Assembly: GCF_000374085.1 (NCBI RefSeq)
Contig: NZ_KB893548.1
Coordinates: 89,496-153,495, forward strand
DNA: 64,000 bases
Direction: 5' to 3'
From: Spirosoma spitsbergense DSM 19989
GTDB taxonomy: Bacteria > Bacteroidota > Bacteroidia > Cytophagales > Spirosomataceae
The notes under the pieces are model-generated. The model was not told where the DNA came from. It searched no databases and worked only from the letters and a program-made list of their open reading frames with translations. Positions 1-8,583 of the stretch are shown here, piece by piece. Position 1 is the stretch's first letter; the number at the start of each line of letters is the position of its first letter. Position numbers and translations under genes: made by a program.

Positions 1-2
1 TT

Positions 3-287
3 GGCGGTCAGGAACTGGTAGATAGTATTATGGAAGAATTTGTGACGGAAGCAGATTCTTTAGTTAGCGGAGCACTATCGGCCTATGCCCTGGGCGATAT
101 TCCAACCGTAAAAAGTAACCTGCATACCCTAAAAGGCAGTGCTGGTACGATTGGTGTAACCCGCATGGCCGATATTGCCCGGACGGCAGAGGGTAAATTA
201 AAAGTAAATGATACGAGTGGGCTGACAGACGCTTTAGAGGCATTGAAGCACGCTTTTGCCGAATTTACGATTGAATTGAAAAGATGA
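3..287 (+). CDS. HPt-domain protein, C-terminal part (5' end outside window)
   Basis: This is the end of a phosphotransfer protein. The open frame is uninterrupted from the first complete codon at base 3, so the ATG at 30 is probably internal and the gene begins upstream of the window. The motif HTLKGSAGTIG, with its His codon at about base 123, is the typical HPt phospho-acceptor site. HPt domains pass phosphate between receiver domains, either as stand-alone proteins or at the end of hybrid sensor kinases; which applies here cannot be seen. The reading frame ends in TGA at 285-287 and is followed by a strong hairpin. Confidence 0.8.
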   Translation, partial: GGQELVDSIMEEFVTEADSLVSGALSAYALGDIPTVKSNLHTLKGSAGTIGVTRMADIARTAEGKLKVNDTSGLTDALEALKHAFAEFTIELKR

Positions 288-333
288 ACTTTCGTATGGG
301 CTGAAAGTCTGCTCGCTTCCATATAACGCAGAC

Positions 334-383
334 AAAGCAACGTCTTCACCAAACCTTCGAAAGGTTAGTGAAGACGTTGCTTT
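334..383. terminator. Bidirectional terminator hairpin
   Basis: Two 16-base perfect arms, AAAGCAACGTCTTCAC and its complement, continue into a further imperfect stem around a very short loop, with A/T runs at both ends. It lies between the converging HPt gene and the minus-strand gene at 409-762, so it can stop transcription from both sides. Confidence 0.85.
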
Positions 384-408
384 ATGATTTTATACGTTCA
401 GTTGGGAT

Positions 409-762
409 TCAGCCCGGCTGGAAATGCAGCCGTACGGTATAGAGTTCCAGTCCAATACCACCATAACCTGGTAGTTTTTTGCCCGTTAGCTGGCGGAGTA
501 ATGTATGATTGAGCTTGTCATTCTGACTGAAAACTTCCAGTTGACAAAGTTCGCTTGCACTATTTACCCGGAACTGAATTACAACGATACCGGCCTGTTG
601 TTTTGATTTGAGCACATCGGGGTAAGAAACGTACTTTGCCAACTGCTGCTCAAGCGTCAGTGTGGCCTTTGGCGTTTTAGGTTCGTTCGTTGTAATGGGC
701 GCAGCGTAGGCTTGCGTTGCCAGGAAGCCTACCAGCATGATAAGAAGAATGGTCTTTTTCAT
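409..762 (-). CDS. Small secreted protein, TonB C-terminal-like, unknown function
   Basis: About 117 residues. I chose the ATG at 762 because it begins a clear signal peptide (MKKTILLIMLVGFLATQAYA); the frame stays open a little further upstream. The mature part contains a stretch with the pattern VVIQFRVNSASELCQLEVF, which resembles the beta-strand core of TonB C-terminal or energy-transducer-like domains found in small periplasmic proteins of this phylum. There is no membrane anchor after signal cleavage. It stands alone, convergent with the HPt gene. The function is not known and the domain similarity is judged by eye only. Confidence 0.65.
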   Translation of the reverse strand: MKKTILLIMLVGFLATQAYAAPITTNEPKTPKATLTLEQQLAKYVSYPDVLKSKQQAGIVVIQFRVNSASELCQLEVFSQNDKLNHTLLRQLTGKKLPGYGGIGLELYTVRLHFQPG

Positions 763-1350
763 GACTTCAATGTGTTTGTGAAAAGTAAAAAACACATCCG
801 TGCCCGGCTTTCACCGTCATTAACAGCATCGAATGTTATCCTAATATTACGTCAATATTATCTAAATGTTATCAAATTGTTATTGTTAGGTATAAAATTC
901 TTTTCGCTAATTATTATACTTATTCAGTTAAACCTTATATTATGCATGTTTTTTCTGAAAAATATGCATAATAATCTGTATAGCTTTGTTGAAATGTATT
1001 ATTCTTATTAAATATTCTGTGTGGTAATATTATGCTAATGTTAAGGACTAGTCAAATTTTTTCATCCGCTGCCTAATTGGCCCTATACTAACGGGAGGTA
1101 CTGTTGAAGAACAGATAAAACACTGCCGTTTTGAGTGGGGCAGGGGTAGGGTAGCTACATACATATATAGCCGGGAAATGATTTGGGCACTTCCTATAGT
1201 TGGTAGGGGAATATACAATGACAGGATTGCTGGCTGAGGGGCTACTGATACTCACTGTTTACACACGACTATTGCAGGAGTTCACAATCCGTATACGCTC
1301 GTTGCATCTGGTGAAAGAGGCACTTCATCCCTCCTTTTTTTCAGATCATT

Positions 1351-1430
1351 CCCGGTGAATTCCATTTAATTGCCGAATGGGCAACGTAGCTTTTTTGATT
1401 TTCTTCTGAGCCTGATATGGAATTCACGGG
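1351..1430. repeat. Inverted repeat, 14-bp arms, 52-base loop
   Basis: The left arm CCCGGTGAATTCCAT (1351-1365) pairs with ATGGAATTCACGGG (1417-1430) with a single bulged G. The right arm is followed by CTTTTTTC. The loop contains a smaller stem, TGCC/GGCA. It could be a terminator of an unrecognised transcript reading rightwards or part of a structured RNA. Confidence 0.6.
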
Positions 1431-1716
1431 CTTTTTTCATCTACGTAGAAATAAATAGTGAGGCTCCGCTTAATGGCTCACTTCACATTCTTAACAATTA
1501 TTTTATGCGCTACACACCCCCCTAATTACCCCGAAAAAAGCCTCTGAATGACGGAAAAGTTTGTGTGTTACAGTTGAGGAACAATGATTTAGCTTACTGA
1601 ACAAACGGGTCAATGTTTTAAGTAAGAGTGATTTAAGTCCAAGTATTTATTGTTGGACTACAATAAGAGTGAAATATTTGATAAATAGATTTGTGTGGTT
1701 TTTGTCGGAAAACACA

Positions 1717-1724
1717 TATTTTTG
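1717..1724 (+). promoter_or_regulatory. Possible -7 box for the exbB operon
   Basis: TATTTTTG fits the Bacteroidota -7 consensus TAnnTTTG about 120 bases before exbB. No well-spaced -33 TTG is present (the nearest is 23 bases upstream), so the call is weak. Confidence 0.3.
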
Positions 1725-1842
1725 TGGAGGTTTGACAGTATTTCTATTAAATATTCAGCTGATCAAACCGAAAGAGTCTAAATTTTTCACTTTTTTTACC
1801 GGGTAAACCAACTTTTAATTTTAACCCTACAGTCCAGTTCCA

Positions 1843-2676
1843 ATGAAAACACAAACTCCTTCTCCAGCACCCGCCAAAGCACCGGCACCAAAAAAGAAGT
1901 CAGGCGGTCTTAACCCCGCGCTTGTAATACCGATTTTGTTAGTTATCGGTATCCTGACGTACATGTTCGTTTTCGGTGATGGCAGCCACTTCCAAGAAGG
2001 CGACAACTCGAAAGAACCTCTCCCCGGCGATTACTTCGGTACCGTTTATAAAGGAGGATTCATCGTACCAATTCTGTTTACCTGTTTTCTGACGGTACTG
2101 GTCTTCTCTATTGAGCGGTTCATCACCATTGGTCGCGCAAACGGTTCGGGATCTATTGACGATTTCGTTCGGAAAGTCAAAAGCCAGCTTGATCGTAATG
2201 AGGTTGCCGAAGCAATCAAAGAGTGCGATCGTCAGAAAGGTTCGATTGGTAATGTTGTCAAGATGGCTCTTGTGAAGTACCAGCAGCTAGCTACCGACAC
2301 CCAGTTAGACAAAGAGCAGAAGTTAGTAGCGCTGCAAAAAGAAGTAGAAGAAGCTACTACGCTTGAACTGCCAATGTTGGAAAAAAACCTGACAATCATT
2401 GCAACGCTGGCTTCAGTATCTACCCTGATTGCCCTGCTTGGTACAGTACTTGGTATGATTCGTGCCTTCGCAGCTATGGGTGCAACGGGTCAGCCAGATA
2501 CAGGTGCTCTGTCGACGGGTATATCTGAGGCTCTTGTAAACACAGCCCTTGGAATCGGTACTGCCGCTATTGCAACGATCATGTATAGCTACTTCACCAG
2601 CCGGATTGATACCCTAACGTACAACATCGACGAGATTGGCCTGAGCATTCAGCAAAACTTTGCTGCTCACTATTAG
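1843..2676 (+). CDS. exbB: ExbB/TolQ/MotA family proton channel
   Basis: 277 residues. This is the proton-channel part of the inner-membrane motor that energises TonB-dependent outer-membrane receptors. The first 20 residues are rich in Pro, Ala and Lys, then come membrane segments at about 24-44 and 72-90, a cytoplasmic loop (about 95-180), and two long helices (about 183-210 and 225-250) with the conserved LIALLGTVLGMI pattern typical of MotA/TolQ/ExbB. It is the first gene of a run of same-strand genes for ExbB, two ExbD, TonB, a small membrane protein and a PstS-like lipoprotein. The four-segment layout with an extra N-terminal helix is usual for Bacteroidota. Confidence 0.93.
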   Translation: MKTQTPSPAPAKAPAPKKKSGGLNPALVIPILLVIGILTYMFVFGDGSHFQEGDNSKEPLPGDYFGTVYKGGFIVPILFTCFLTVLVFSIERFITIGRANGSGSIDDFVRKVKSQLDRNEVAEAIKECDRQKGSIGNVVKMALVKYQQLATDTQLDKEQKLVALQKEVEEATTLELPMLEKNLTIIATLASVSTLIALLGTVLGMIRAFAAMGATGQPDTGALSTGISEALVNTALGIGTAAIATIMYSYFTSRIDTLTYNIDEIGLSIQQNFAAHY

Positions 2677-2741
2677 TCGAGACAGCACCGTTGATGTAAT
2701 TTAACCTACCCGCCTTCGGGCAGGATGAACCAAGAAAACTT

Positions 2742-3371
2742 ATGCCAGCAGTTAAAATTAAACGCGCCAGTTCCTCCGTGGACATGACAGCGATGACTGA
2801 TGTGGCGTTTCTATTGCTGACGTTCTTTATCCTGACGGCCCAGTTCCGGTCGCAGGATGCCGCATCGATTGAAACGCCCTCGTCTATCTCTGGAATTAAA
2901 GTTCCGGACAACGATATCATGACTATTGGTCTTGGTCGAGATGGCAAAGTCTATTTTGGCACCGATAACCAGAATACGCGTATTGCTACACTGGAGAACG
3001 TTGCGGCCGAAAAAGGCATTTCGTTCACGCCCGCCGAGAAAAAAGAGTTTGCCTTGATGTCGAACTTTGGGCTACCTATCAATCAGTTAAAGTCGTACCT
3101 GAGTCTGTCCAAAGAACAACAGGCTAAAGTGAAACAGCCTGGTATTCCAACGGACTCGACTGGTGCGGGGGCCAACAATGAACTAAAGTCCTGGGTGTAC
3201 AACGCCCGTAAGGCTAACAACAATCTCCGAATTGCGTTGAAAGGCGATAACCTCGCCAAATTTCCCGAATTCAAGAATGTGTTAACTACACTACAAGCGC
3301 AGAATATCAACAAATTCAATCTGATTACGGGGACAGAAGCGCCCCCTGCCGGTTGGACAGCGGATAAATAG
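2742..3371 (+). CDS. exbD: ExbD/TolR biopolymer transport protein (first copy)
   Basis: 209 residues. The N-terminal pattern DMTAMTDVAFLLLTFFIL carries the single membrane helix (about 19-37) with the conserved channel Asp at residue 20. The rest is periplasmic. It is longer than classical ExbD (about 140 residues) because of an insertion after the first periplasmic strands (about 80-150). It lies 65 bases after exbB and is followed by a second exbD. The pair probably forms a mixed ExbD dimer within the ExbB pentamer; this is known for the family in general and inferred here. Confidence 0.92.
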   Translation: MPAVKIKRASSSVDMTAMTDVAFLLLTFFILTAQFRSQDAASIETPSSISGIKVPDNDIMTIGLGRDGKVYFGTDNQNTRIATLENVAAEKGISFTPAEKKEFALMSNFGLPINQLKSYLSLSKEQQAKVKQPGIPTDSTGAGANNELKSWVYNARKANNNLRIALKGDNLAKFPEFKNVLTTLQAQNINKFNLITGTEAPPAGWTADK

Positions 3372-3425
3372 TGCTTAGTGACTAAACTAAATTTGATTTT
3401 CACCTCGTGAATCTGTTAAGAAACT

Positions 3426-3962
3426 ATGGCAGAAATTAACACTGGCGGTGGGGGTGGTAAACATGATGGTGGTAAGGTAAGATCGAAGAAAGCGTCGACT
3501 CGGGTGGATATGACACCCATGGTTGACTTAGGATTCCTCTTGATTACCTTCTTCATTCTGGCCACTACCCTGAGCAAGCCATCTTCGATGACGCTCAACG
3601 TGCCGGATAAAACCAAGCAGGAAGAAACGGAGCCTATTAAGGCATCCAACGTAATGACAGTCTTTCTGGGTAAAGACAACAAGGCCTACTACATTTTTGG
3701 CAAGGCGGCCAATGAAGACCCAGAAGTGAAAACTGTAGGCTACGGCTATGAATTTCGTCAGGCACTTATGGAAAATGTCAAGAAAGTGGGTAGCGATAAG
3801 TTCGTAGTGGTTATCAAGCCAACAAAGGAGTCGACTTACAAAAACATGGTTGATGTGCTGGATGAAATGGCAATTACAAAGCTGAAGCGCTATGCACTCG
3901 TTGATGAATTGACCGACTCGGAGAAGACACTGCTCAAAGACAAAGTAAAATTAAACATCTAA
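3426..3962 (+). CDS. exbD: ExbD/TolR biopolymer transport protein (second copy)
   Basis: 178 residues. A glycine-rich N-terminus (residues 7-16) precedes the pattern VDMTPMVDLGFLLITFFIL, which gives the membrane helix at about 33-52 with the conserved Asp at residue 34. The periplasmic part includes KFVVVIKPTKESTYKNMVDVLDEM, cut here into the usual ExbD beta-alpha fold. It ends four bases before the tonB start, indicating one transcript and probably coupled translation. Two non-identical ExbD genes between exbB and tonB are common in Bacteroidota. Confidence 0.92.
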   Translation: MAEINTGGGGGKHDGGKVRSKKASTRVDMTPMVDLGFLLITFFILATTLSKPSSMTLNVPDKTKQEETEPIKASNVMTVFLGKDNKAYYIFGKAANEDPEVKTVGYGYEFRQALMENVKKVGSDKFVVVIKPTKESTYKNMVDVLDEMAITKLKRYALVDELTDSEKTLLKDKVKLNI

Positions 3963-3966
3963 CACC

Positions 3967-4791
3967 ATGGCAGAAGTAGACTCCCAGGCAACACTCGATG
4001 ATATCGTGTTTGCCCACCGGAACAAAGCGTATGGTGCGTATGATCTGCGAAAATCGTATCCCAAAGCGGTGACTCGTGCCTTAATTATTGGAGGCATACT
4101 GTTTACGCTTGGTGTACTGACGCCGACCATTTTAACTGCTTTGGCTCCCGAAGAAAAGCAGGTGTCGATGGTAGAAGTGGATTTGATGAAGATTCCACCA
4201 CCACCCATTGATCCGAACGAACCACCGCCACCGCCACCGCCACCAGTAGAGGTGCCTAAGGTGAACACGGTAAAGTTCCTGCCACCGGAAGTGAAACCGG
4301 ATGAGGAAGTGCCGGAAGAAACACCTCCACCAGCTGTGGAAGAACTGAAGGAAGCTGTTGCCGCCGAAAAAACGGTGATTGGCGACCCAAACGCGGATGA
4401 AGTGATTGCCGCTCCTGAAGCCACTGCCGCTCCAACCAAAGTGGAAAAGGCAGTAGAAGCCGCTCCGAAAGAAGACCAGATTTTTACGGTCGTTGAACAG
4501 CAACCCGAATTTAGTGGTGGTATGGCCGCGCTTGGTCAGTATCTGCAAAAGAACCTTCGCTATCCGGCAGCAGCTCAGCGGGCCAACATTTCCGGACGCG
4601 TATTCGTAAGCTTTGTGGTAAATACCGATGGTAGTATTCAGGACGTACAAGTACTGAAAGGGCTTGGTTTTGGTACCGACGAAGAAGCAAAACGCGTTGT
4701 ACAGGCTATGCCAAGGTGGCGGCCGGGTAAACAGTCGGGCCGTCCGGTTCGGGTGAAGTTTAACCTGCCTATCAATTTCACGCTGGAATAA
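3967..4791 (+). CDS. tonB: Energy transducer TonB
   Basis: 274 residues. A cytoplasmic N-terminus with LDDIVFAHRNKAYGAYDLR, a membrane helix at about 36-58, a proline-rich periplasmic spacer (about 72-120, including a run of PPPPPPPP), an Ala/Glu/Pro-rich linker to about 165, and a C-terminal TonB domain (about 180-274) with NLRYPAAAQRANISGRVFV and the final INFTLE strand. TonB contacts the TonB box of outer-membrane receptors and transmits the force generated by ExbB/ExbD. Several such receptors lie in this window (50832 and 61739), but whether this TonB serves them is not shown. Confidence 0.93.
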   Translation: MAEVDSQATLDDIVFAHRNKAYGAYDLRKSYPKAVTRALIIGGILFTLGVLTPTILTALAPEEKQVSMVEVDLMKIPPPPIDPNEPPPPPPPPVEVPKVNTVKFLPPEVKPDEEVPEETPPPAVEELKEAVAAEKTVIGDPNADEVIAAPEATAAPTKVEKAVEAAPKEDQIFTVVEQQPEFSGGMAALGQYLQKNLRYPAAAQRANISGRVFVSFVVNTDGSIQDVQVLKGLGFGTDEEAKRVVQAMPRWRPGKQSGRPVRVKFNLPINFTLE

Positions 4792-4796
4792 TTCGT

Positions 4797-5018
4797 ATGC
4801 GCGGACAAAATGATGGTTCAACGCGGCTAACGTTGATTATTGCAACGTTAGCCGCGTTGGCATACCTGGGAGGAGGCATCGCACTGATTGCCTCCTCTCA
4901 GTCTTTTGGGATGTTACCTGCAACAGGCCCTTTTCGCTATGGATTGGGAGTACTACTAATCGTATACGGAGCTTTCCGGGCGTATAGAGCTTATCAACGT
5001 TTTCAGCAAAATGACTAA
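4797..5018 (+). CDS. Small two-helix membrane protein, unknown
   Basis: 73 residues with two hydrophobic helices, about 11-31 and 44-63, and a basic end (FRAYRAYQRF). It begins 5 bases after tonB and its last 8 bases overlap the start of the PstS-like gene, so translation is probably coupled. It matches no family I can name; small membrane proteins at this position in TonB clusters are known in related genomes as hypothetical proteins. A role in the same envelope complex is an inference from position only. Confidence 0.75.
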   Translation: MRGQNDGSTRLTLIIATLAALAYLGGGIALIASSQSFGMLPATGPFRYGLGVLLIVYGAFRAYRAYQRFQQND

Positions 5019-5940
5019 TCGTATCTGGTTTCTTATTGGATTGGCCGCTTTGGTAATGGGATGTTCGGGTAAACCATCGCTTGATAATCCATCGCAGGGT
5101 TCTATTACTATTGCGGCTGATGAATCTTTTCAACCATTGGTCATGCAGCTTACATCTGCCTACGAGGGCATTTATCCTAACACTCATTTCAATGTCGTTT
5201 ATAAACCGGAGCAGCAGGCAATTAATATGATGCTTAGGGATAGCGCACGAATGGTAATCGTAACCCGCACCTTAAATCCGAATGAGCGCGCTATCCTGAA
5301 TCAGAAAAAAATAAAAGGGGCAACGGAAAAAATTGCGACAGACGGAGTAGCCCTTATTATAAACAAAGCGAATACCGATAGCCTGATCACAATGAATGAA
5401 CTGCGCAGTGTTTTCAGTGGTAAGACGAAAACATGGGATCAACTAAAAGGAGGGAATCAAACAGTACCTATAACGCTGGTATTTGACAACAACAATTCCA
5501 GTAATCTGGAGTTTATGCTGAAAACTTTAGCGGTGAAAGATATTAGCAAACTGCGCATTTTTACAACGCGGTCGAATAAAGAAGTGATTGATTACGTGCG
5601 CGAAAACCCCTCGGCTCTTGGCTTTATTGGGGTCAACTGGATTAGCGATAGCGATGAACCCCTTTCTGTCGAACTAGCGCGTGATTTACGCGTAATGGGG
5701 GTATCGGACAAAGAAAAGCCAACCAAACGGGACGATTACTTTCAGCCGTTTCAGGAAGACCTGGGTATGCAACGTTACCCATTACGACGACCCGTATACA
5801 TATTGAGCCGGGAAACGCATCCAGGCTTGGGTGGTGGGCTTATAAACTATATCACCAGAGATGCAGGCTCCCTAATTATTCGTAAATTGGGACTTTGGCC
5901 CAGAATGCCATACGATAGGATCATAAACTTAACAAAATGA
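5011..5940 (+). CDS. PstS-like phosphate-binding lipoprotein
   Basis: 309 residues. A lipoprotein signal peptide ends in the lipobox LVMGC with Cys 18 as the lipid attachment site. The mature part has the features of a periplasmic binding protein type 2 of the phosphate/tungstate group: GSITIAADESFQPLV at the start, the segment LRSVFSGKTKTWDQL, and RPVYILSRETHPG near the end. No pstCAB permease genes are near. It overlaps the small membrane gene and follows the TonB motor genes. In Bacteroidota a protein of this kind is often linked to ExbB/ExbD/TonB, suggesting service to TonB-dependent transport rather than a Pst permease; the ligand is not established. Confidence 0.8.
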   Translation: MTNRIWFLIGLAALVMGCSGKPSLDNPSQGSITIAADESFQPLVMQLTSAYEGIYPNTHFNVVYKPEQQAINMMLRDSARMVIVTRTLNPNERAILNQKKIKGATEKIATDGVALIINKANTDSLITMNELRSVFSGKTKTWDQLKGGNQTVPITLVFDNNNSSNLEFMLKTLAVKDISKLRIFTTRSNKEVIDYVRENPSALGFIGVNWISDSDEPLSVELARDLRVMGVSDKEKPTKRDDYFQPFQEDLGMQRYPLRRPVYILSRETHPGLGGGLINYITRDAGSLIIRKLGLWPRMPYDRIINLTK

Positions 5941-5970
5941 GTAAGTTTTTTTGGTTTAACTACAATTTTT

Positions 5971-5978
5971 TAGTTTTG
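5971..5978 (+). promoter_or_regulatory. Possible promoter for the TPR protein
   Basis: TAGTTTTG matches the -7 consensus TAnnTTTG, with TTG at 5951-5953, a spacing of 17 bases, slightly short of the usual 19-20. It lies 50 bases before the ATG at 6029. Confidence 0.45.
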
Positions 5979-6028
5979 TCAACTGTTTAATCAGCACTAA
6001 CCTTATTTTAATTTCCAACTTGAAGTAC

Positions 6029-7789
6029 ATGAAGAACAACCGGAAGCAAACGCTATTGACCATTCTGTTCGTCGGGGCAACCATGACGGCTCCTTTGGTA
6101 GCGCAGGACCTTTCAACGGCCCTGAAAGATGTGGAGGCTGAACGATATACAAAGGCAGAGCAAACACTGACGCAATTAGCCACTAGTTCACCATCCGCAG
6201 AAAACCAGTTTTATCTCGGCTATTACTACTTGAAAAGCGGTCAGCCAGATAAAGCAAAGGCAGCTTTTGATAAAGGAGCGGCAGCCGATCCTAAAGACCA
6301 ACTTAACAACGTTGGCCTAGCAGGAGTGGCCTTGATGAAAAAAGACCGTAGTACAGCCAAAACACTTATTGATGAAGCTGTTGCCAAAACGAAAGGTAAA
6401 AATCAGGACGTACTAATTCGGGCGGCTGAAATGTACACGCTGTCAGAACAGACAAATGACCCGGCAGAAGCGCTCCGACTATTGACGATAGCCGACGAAA
6501 AGGATAAGAAAAACGAAAACCCAGAAATCGAGATGACTATGGGAGATGCCTATTTTCTGAAAAACGATGGCGGTAATGCGATCACTAAGTACGAAAACGC
6601 CATGGCTATCAAACCCAATCTGGCGGAAGCAAATTACAAGATTGGCCGGTTGTACCTACGCGGTAAAAACTACACGGAAGCGCAGAAGTACTTCAATAAG
6701 GCTATTGAAACCGACCCGCAGTTTTCACCCACTTACCTGGCTTTAGCCGATGCGCTGGCTAACTCGCGCGCTTACAAAGGAGCTTCTACGAACTACGAAA
6801 AGTACGTGCAAACGAGCGGTACAACAGACCCAGAGCAATTGCTGGATATTGCCCGGTACAAATTTCTGGCCCAGGATTATGAAGGAGCTATCAGCTATCT
6901 GGATCAATTGAAAGGAAAAATAAACAATCCGATTATTGATCGTATGTATGGCTGGGCCAATACCGCTCTAGGGAAAACTCAGGAAGCGATCCAGTCGCTG
7001 AATAAGTTTATTGCTGAGGCACCCCAGAAGGTTATTTACGACGATTATAAATATCTGGGTCGTGCTTACGGAAAGTTAGGCACACCTGAAGGGGATTCCC
7101 TGAGCATCGTAAACCTGGAAAAGGCGGCTCCTCTGGATACGACTGATAATCTGTATCGTGAAATTGCCAAAACATACTACGATAGCAAAAAGTATGACAA
7201 GGCGGCTGATTACTACGCCAAGACAATCAAAAACGATAAAAAACCCCTGAACAATGATTACCTTTTCAAGGGTCTTTCTAATTATCAGTACGGTTTCCGG
7301 GTTGGTCGCGATACTACGGCAGCTCCAATGGACACGGCCCAGATTCGTAAGGGACGGGAATTATATTTCCTGCGGGCTGATTCGGCTTTTGCCGAGATGG
7401 CTCAGCAGGTCGAGAAAACGGCTGGCGAAACGTATCCATTGGCTTACTATTACCGGGCTCAGTCAAATTATTATGCTTATCCATCGACCATATCGCTGGC
7501 GTATGGAACAGCCGTTCCACTATATGAAAAATTCATAGACATGGCTAATGCCGAAACTGACGCGGCTAAAAAACAGAGTTATTTAAAGAATCTGATAACA
7601 TCGTATAAATTCTTAGCTTCGTATAACCTGGCCAAGAAAGATGATGAAAAGGCGAAGGAATATTTCAACAAAATTTTGGAATTAGATCCAAATGACGTGG
7701 ATGTTAAAAAGGCTCTGGAAGGACCGGCACCCACCTCTTCGAAGCCAGCGGCTAAAGCCCCGGTGAAAAAGAAAACCACCGGTAAATAA
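6029..7789 (+). CDS. Periplasmic TPR-repeat protein
   Basis: 586 residues from the ATG at 6029; the frame can start at a TTG 9 bases earlier, but the ATG begins a better signal peptide (cleavage after APLVAQ). The whole mature protein is built of tetratricopeptide repeats, for example AENQFYLGYYYLKSGQPDKA (about 52-71) and AEANYKIGRLYLRGKNYTEA (about 195-215), with a basic, Pro/Ala/Lys-rich tail. TPR proteins of this type act as periplasmic scaffolds. It follows the PstS-like gene on the same strand, 88 bases downstream, with its own possible promoter, so it may be part of the TonB-associated set. The partner is unknown. Confidence 0.85.
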   Translation: MKNNRKQTLLTILFVGATMTAPLVAQDLSTALKDVEAERYTKAEQTLTQLATSSPSAENQFYLGYYYLKSGQPDKAKAAFDKGAAADPKDQLNNVGLAGVALMKKDRSTAKTLIDEAVAKTKGKNQDVLIRAAEMYTLSEQTNDPAEALRLLTIADEKDKKNENPEIEMTMGDAYFLKNDGGNAITKYENAMAIKPNLAEANYKIGRLYLRGKNYTEAQKYFNKAIETDPQFSPTYLALADALANSRAYKGASTNYEKYVQTSGTTDPEQLLDIARYKFLAQDYEGAISYLDQLKGKINNPIIDRMYGWANTALGKTQEAIQSLNKFIAEAPQKVIYDDYKYLGRAYGKLGTPEGDSLSIVNLEKAAPLDTTDNLYREIAKTYYDSKKYDKAADYYAKTIKNDKKPLNNDYLFKGLSNYQYGFRVGRDTTAAPMDTAQIRKGRELYFLRADSAFAEMAQQVEKTAGETYPLAYYYRAQSNYYAYPSTISLAYGTAVPLYEKFIDMANAETDAAKKQSYLKNLITSYKFLASYNLAKKDDEKAKEYFNKILELDPNDVDVKKALEGPAPTSSKPAAKAPVKKKTTGK

Positions 7790-7806
7790 CAGAAATTTTT
7801 GACTGT

Positions 7807-7847
7807 CAACATAGAAGCGTAGGTTTGATACCTACGCTTTTATGTTG
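7807..7847 (+). terminator. Terminator after TPR gene
   Basis: The stem AAGCGTAGGT / ACCTACGCTT around a 5-base loop is extended by CAACATA / TATGTTG. It follows the TPR stop codon by 18 bases and separates the TonB cluster from adk. Confidence 0.75.
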
Positions 7848-7908
7848 TTGAGGTTGGTAAGACATAGGACGATCTTCTTTAGTAGCTATTATTTTCCTGA
7901 GGGTATCG

Positions 7909-7916
7909 TACCTTTG
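7909..7916 (+). promoter_or_regulatory. Promoter -7 box for adk
   Basis: TACCTTTG followed by C is an exact match to the Bacteroidota TAnnTTTG element, 44 bases before the adk start. The -33 region (TTTAG at about 7880) is a weak match. Confidence 0.6.
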
Positions 7917-7960
7917 CAGGCGCAATTTTTGAATAAAACGACCTCTCTTCTGAAAGCCGT

Positions 7961-8575
7961 ATGCTGAATCTTGTACTGTTTGGCCCGCCGGGTGCGGGAA
8001 AAGGCACCCAAAGTGAAAAACTAATTCAACAATATAAGCTGGTTCATTTGTCGACCGGCGACTTATTACGATCACAAATTGCAGCGGGTACCGAACTGGG
8101 TTTGAGAGCGAAACAGTTAATGGATCATGGCTTACTGGTACCGGATGAGGTAGTGATTGGCATGATTGAGAGTAAATTAGAGGAGAATCAGGCAGCTAAT
8201 AAAACGGCATCAACCGATAACTCGACGGTGGGAGGCTTTATTTTTGACGGTTTCCCTCGTACTGTGCCTCAGGCAGAAGCACTTGATAACTTGTTAAAAC
8301 AGCATCAAACAAAAATAAAGGTAATGATCGCGCTTGTGGTGGATAGTGAAGAACTAACCCGGCGATTATTGATACGCGGACAAACATCGGGTCGGCCCGA
8401 TGATCAAAATGAAAACCTTATCCGTCGACGGGTTAAGGAATACAATGACAAAACAGCCCCTGTTGCCGATTATTATAACCAGCAGGGTAAGTACGTCGCC
8501 ATTGATGGTATTGGAAGTATTGAAACTATTTTTCAGCTAATATGCCAGAAAATTGACGAGTCGGAAGGGAGATAG
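7961..8575 (+). CDS. adk: Adenylate kinase
   Basis: 204 residues. It makes 2 ADP from ATP and AMP in the cytoplasm. Clear features are the P-loop GPPGAGKGT (8-16), the AMP-binding region [11 protein letters not shown] (about 30-40), the motif [15 protein letters not shown] (about 91-105) and a short LID region ([10 protein letters not shown], about 140-150) without the zinc-binding cysteines of long forms. The length fits the short type usual in Bacteroidota. The ATG at 7961 starts directly at the first beta strand. It is followed after 8 bases by obg, so both are likely on one transcript. Confidence 0.97.
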   Translation: MLNLVLFGPPGAGKGTQSEKLIQQYKLVHLSTGDLLRSQIAAGTELGLRAKQLMDHGLLVPDEVVIGMIESKLEENQAANKTASTDNSTVGGFIFDGFPRTVPQAEALDNLLKQHQTKIKVMIALVVDSEELTRRLLIRGQTSGRPDDQNENLIRRRVKEYNDKTAPVADYYNQQGKYVAIDGIGSIETIFQLICQKIDESEGR

Positions 8576-8583
8576 AAAAACAT

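Larger units (their letters stand above)
763..1842. other. Long gene-free, AT-rich intergenic region
   Basis: About 1.08 kb with no reading frame that looks like a gene. The only frame of any length (712-1011) is low-complexity Ile/Leu/Tyr translation of AT-rich DNA and overlaps the neighbouring gene. The left part is strongly AT-rich and the middle is more balanced. It holds an inverted repeat at 1351-1430 and a weak promoter-like box before exbB. An unannotated small RNA is possible; I recognise none by sequence. Confidence 0.6.

Noticed and set aside
712-1011. 99-codon open frame in AT-rich DNA on the plus strand
   Set aside because: It overlaps the secreted protein gene on the other strand and translates to Ile/Leu/Tyr-rich low-complexity sequence with no family resemblance.
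3951-4439. Gly/Ser-rich minus-strand frame across tonB
   Set aside because: It is the reverse reading of the Pro-rich tonB codons.
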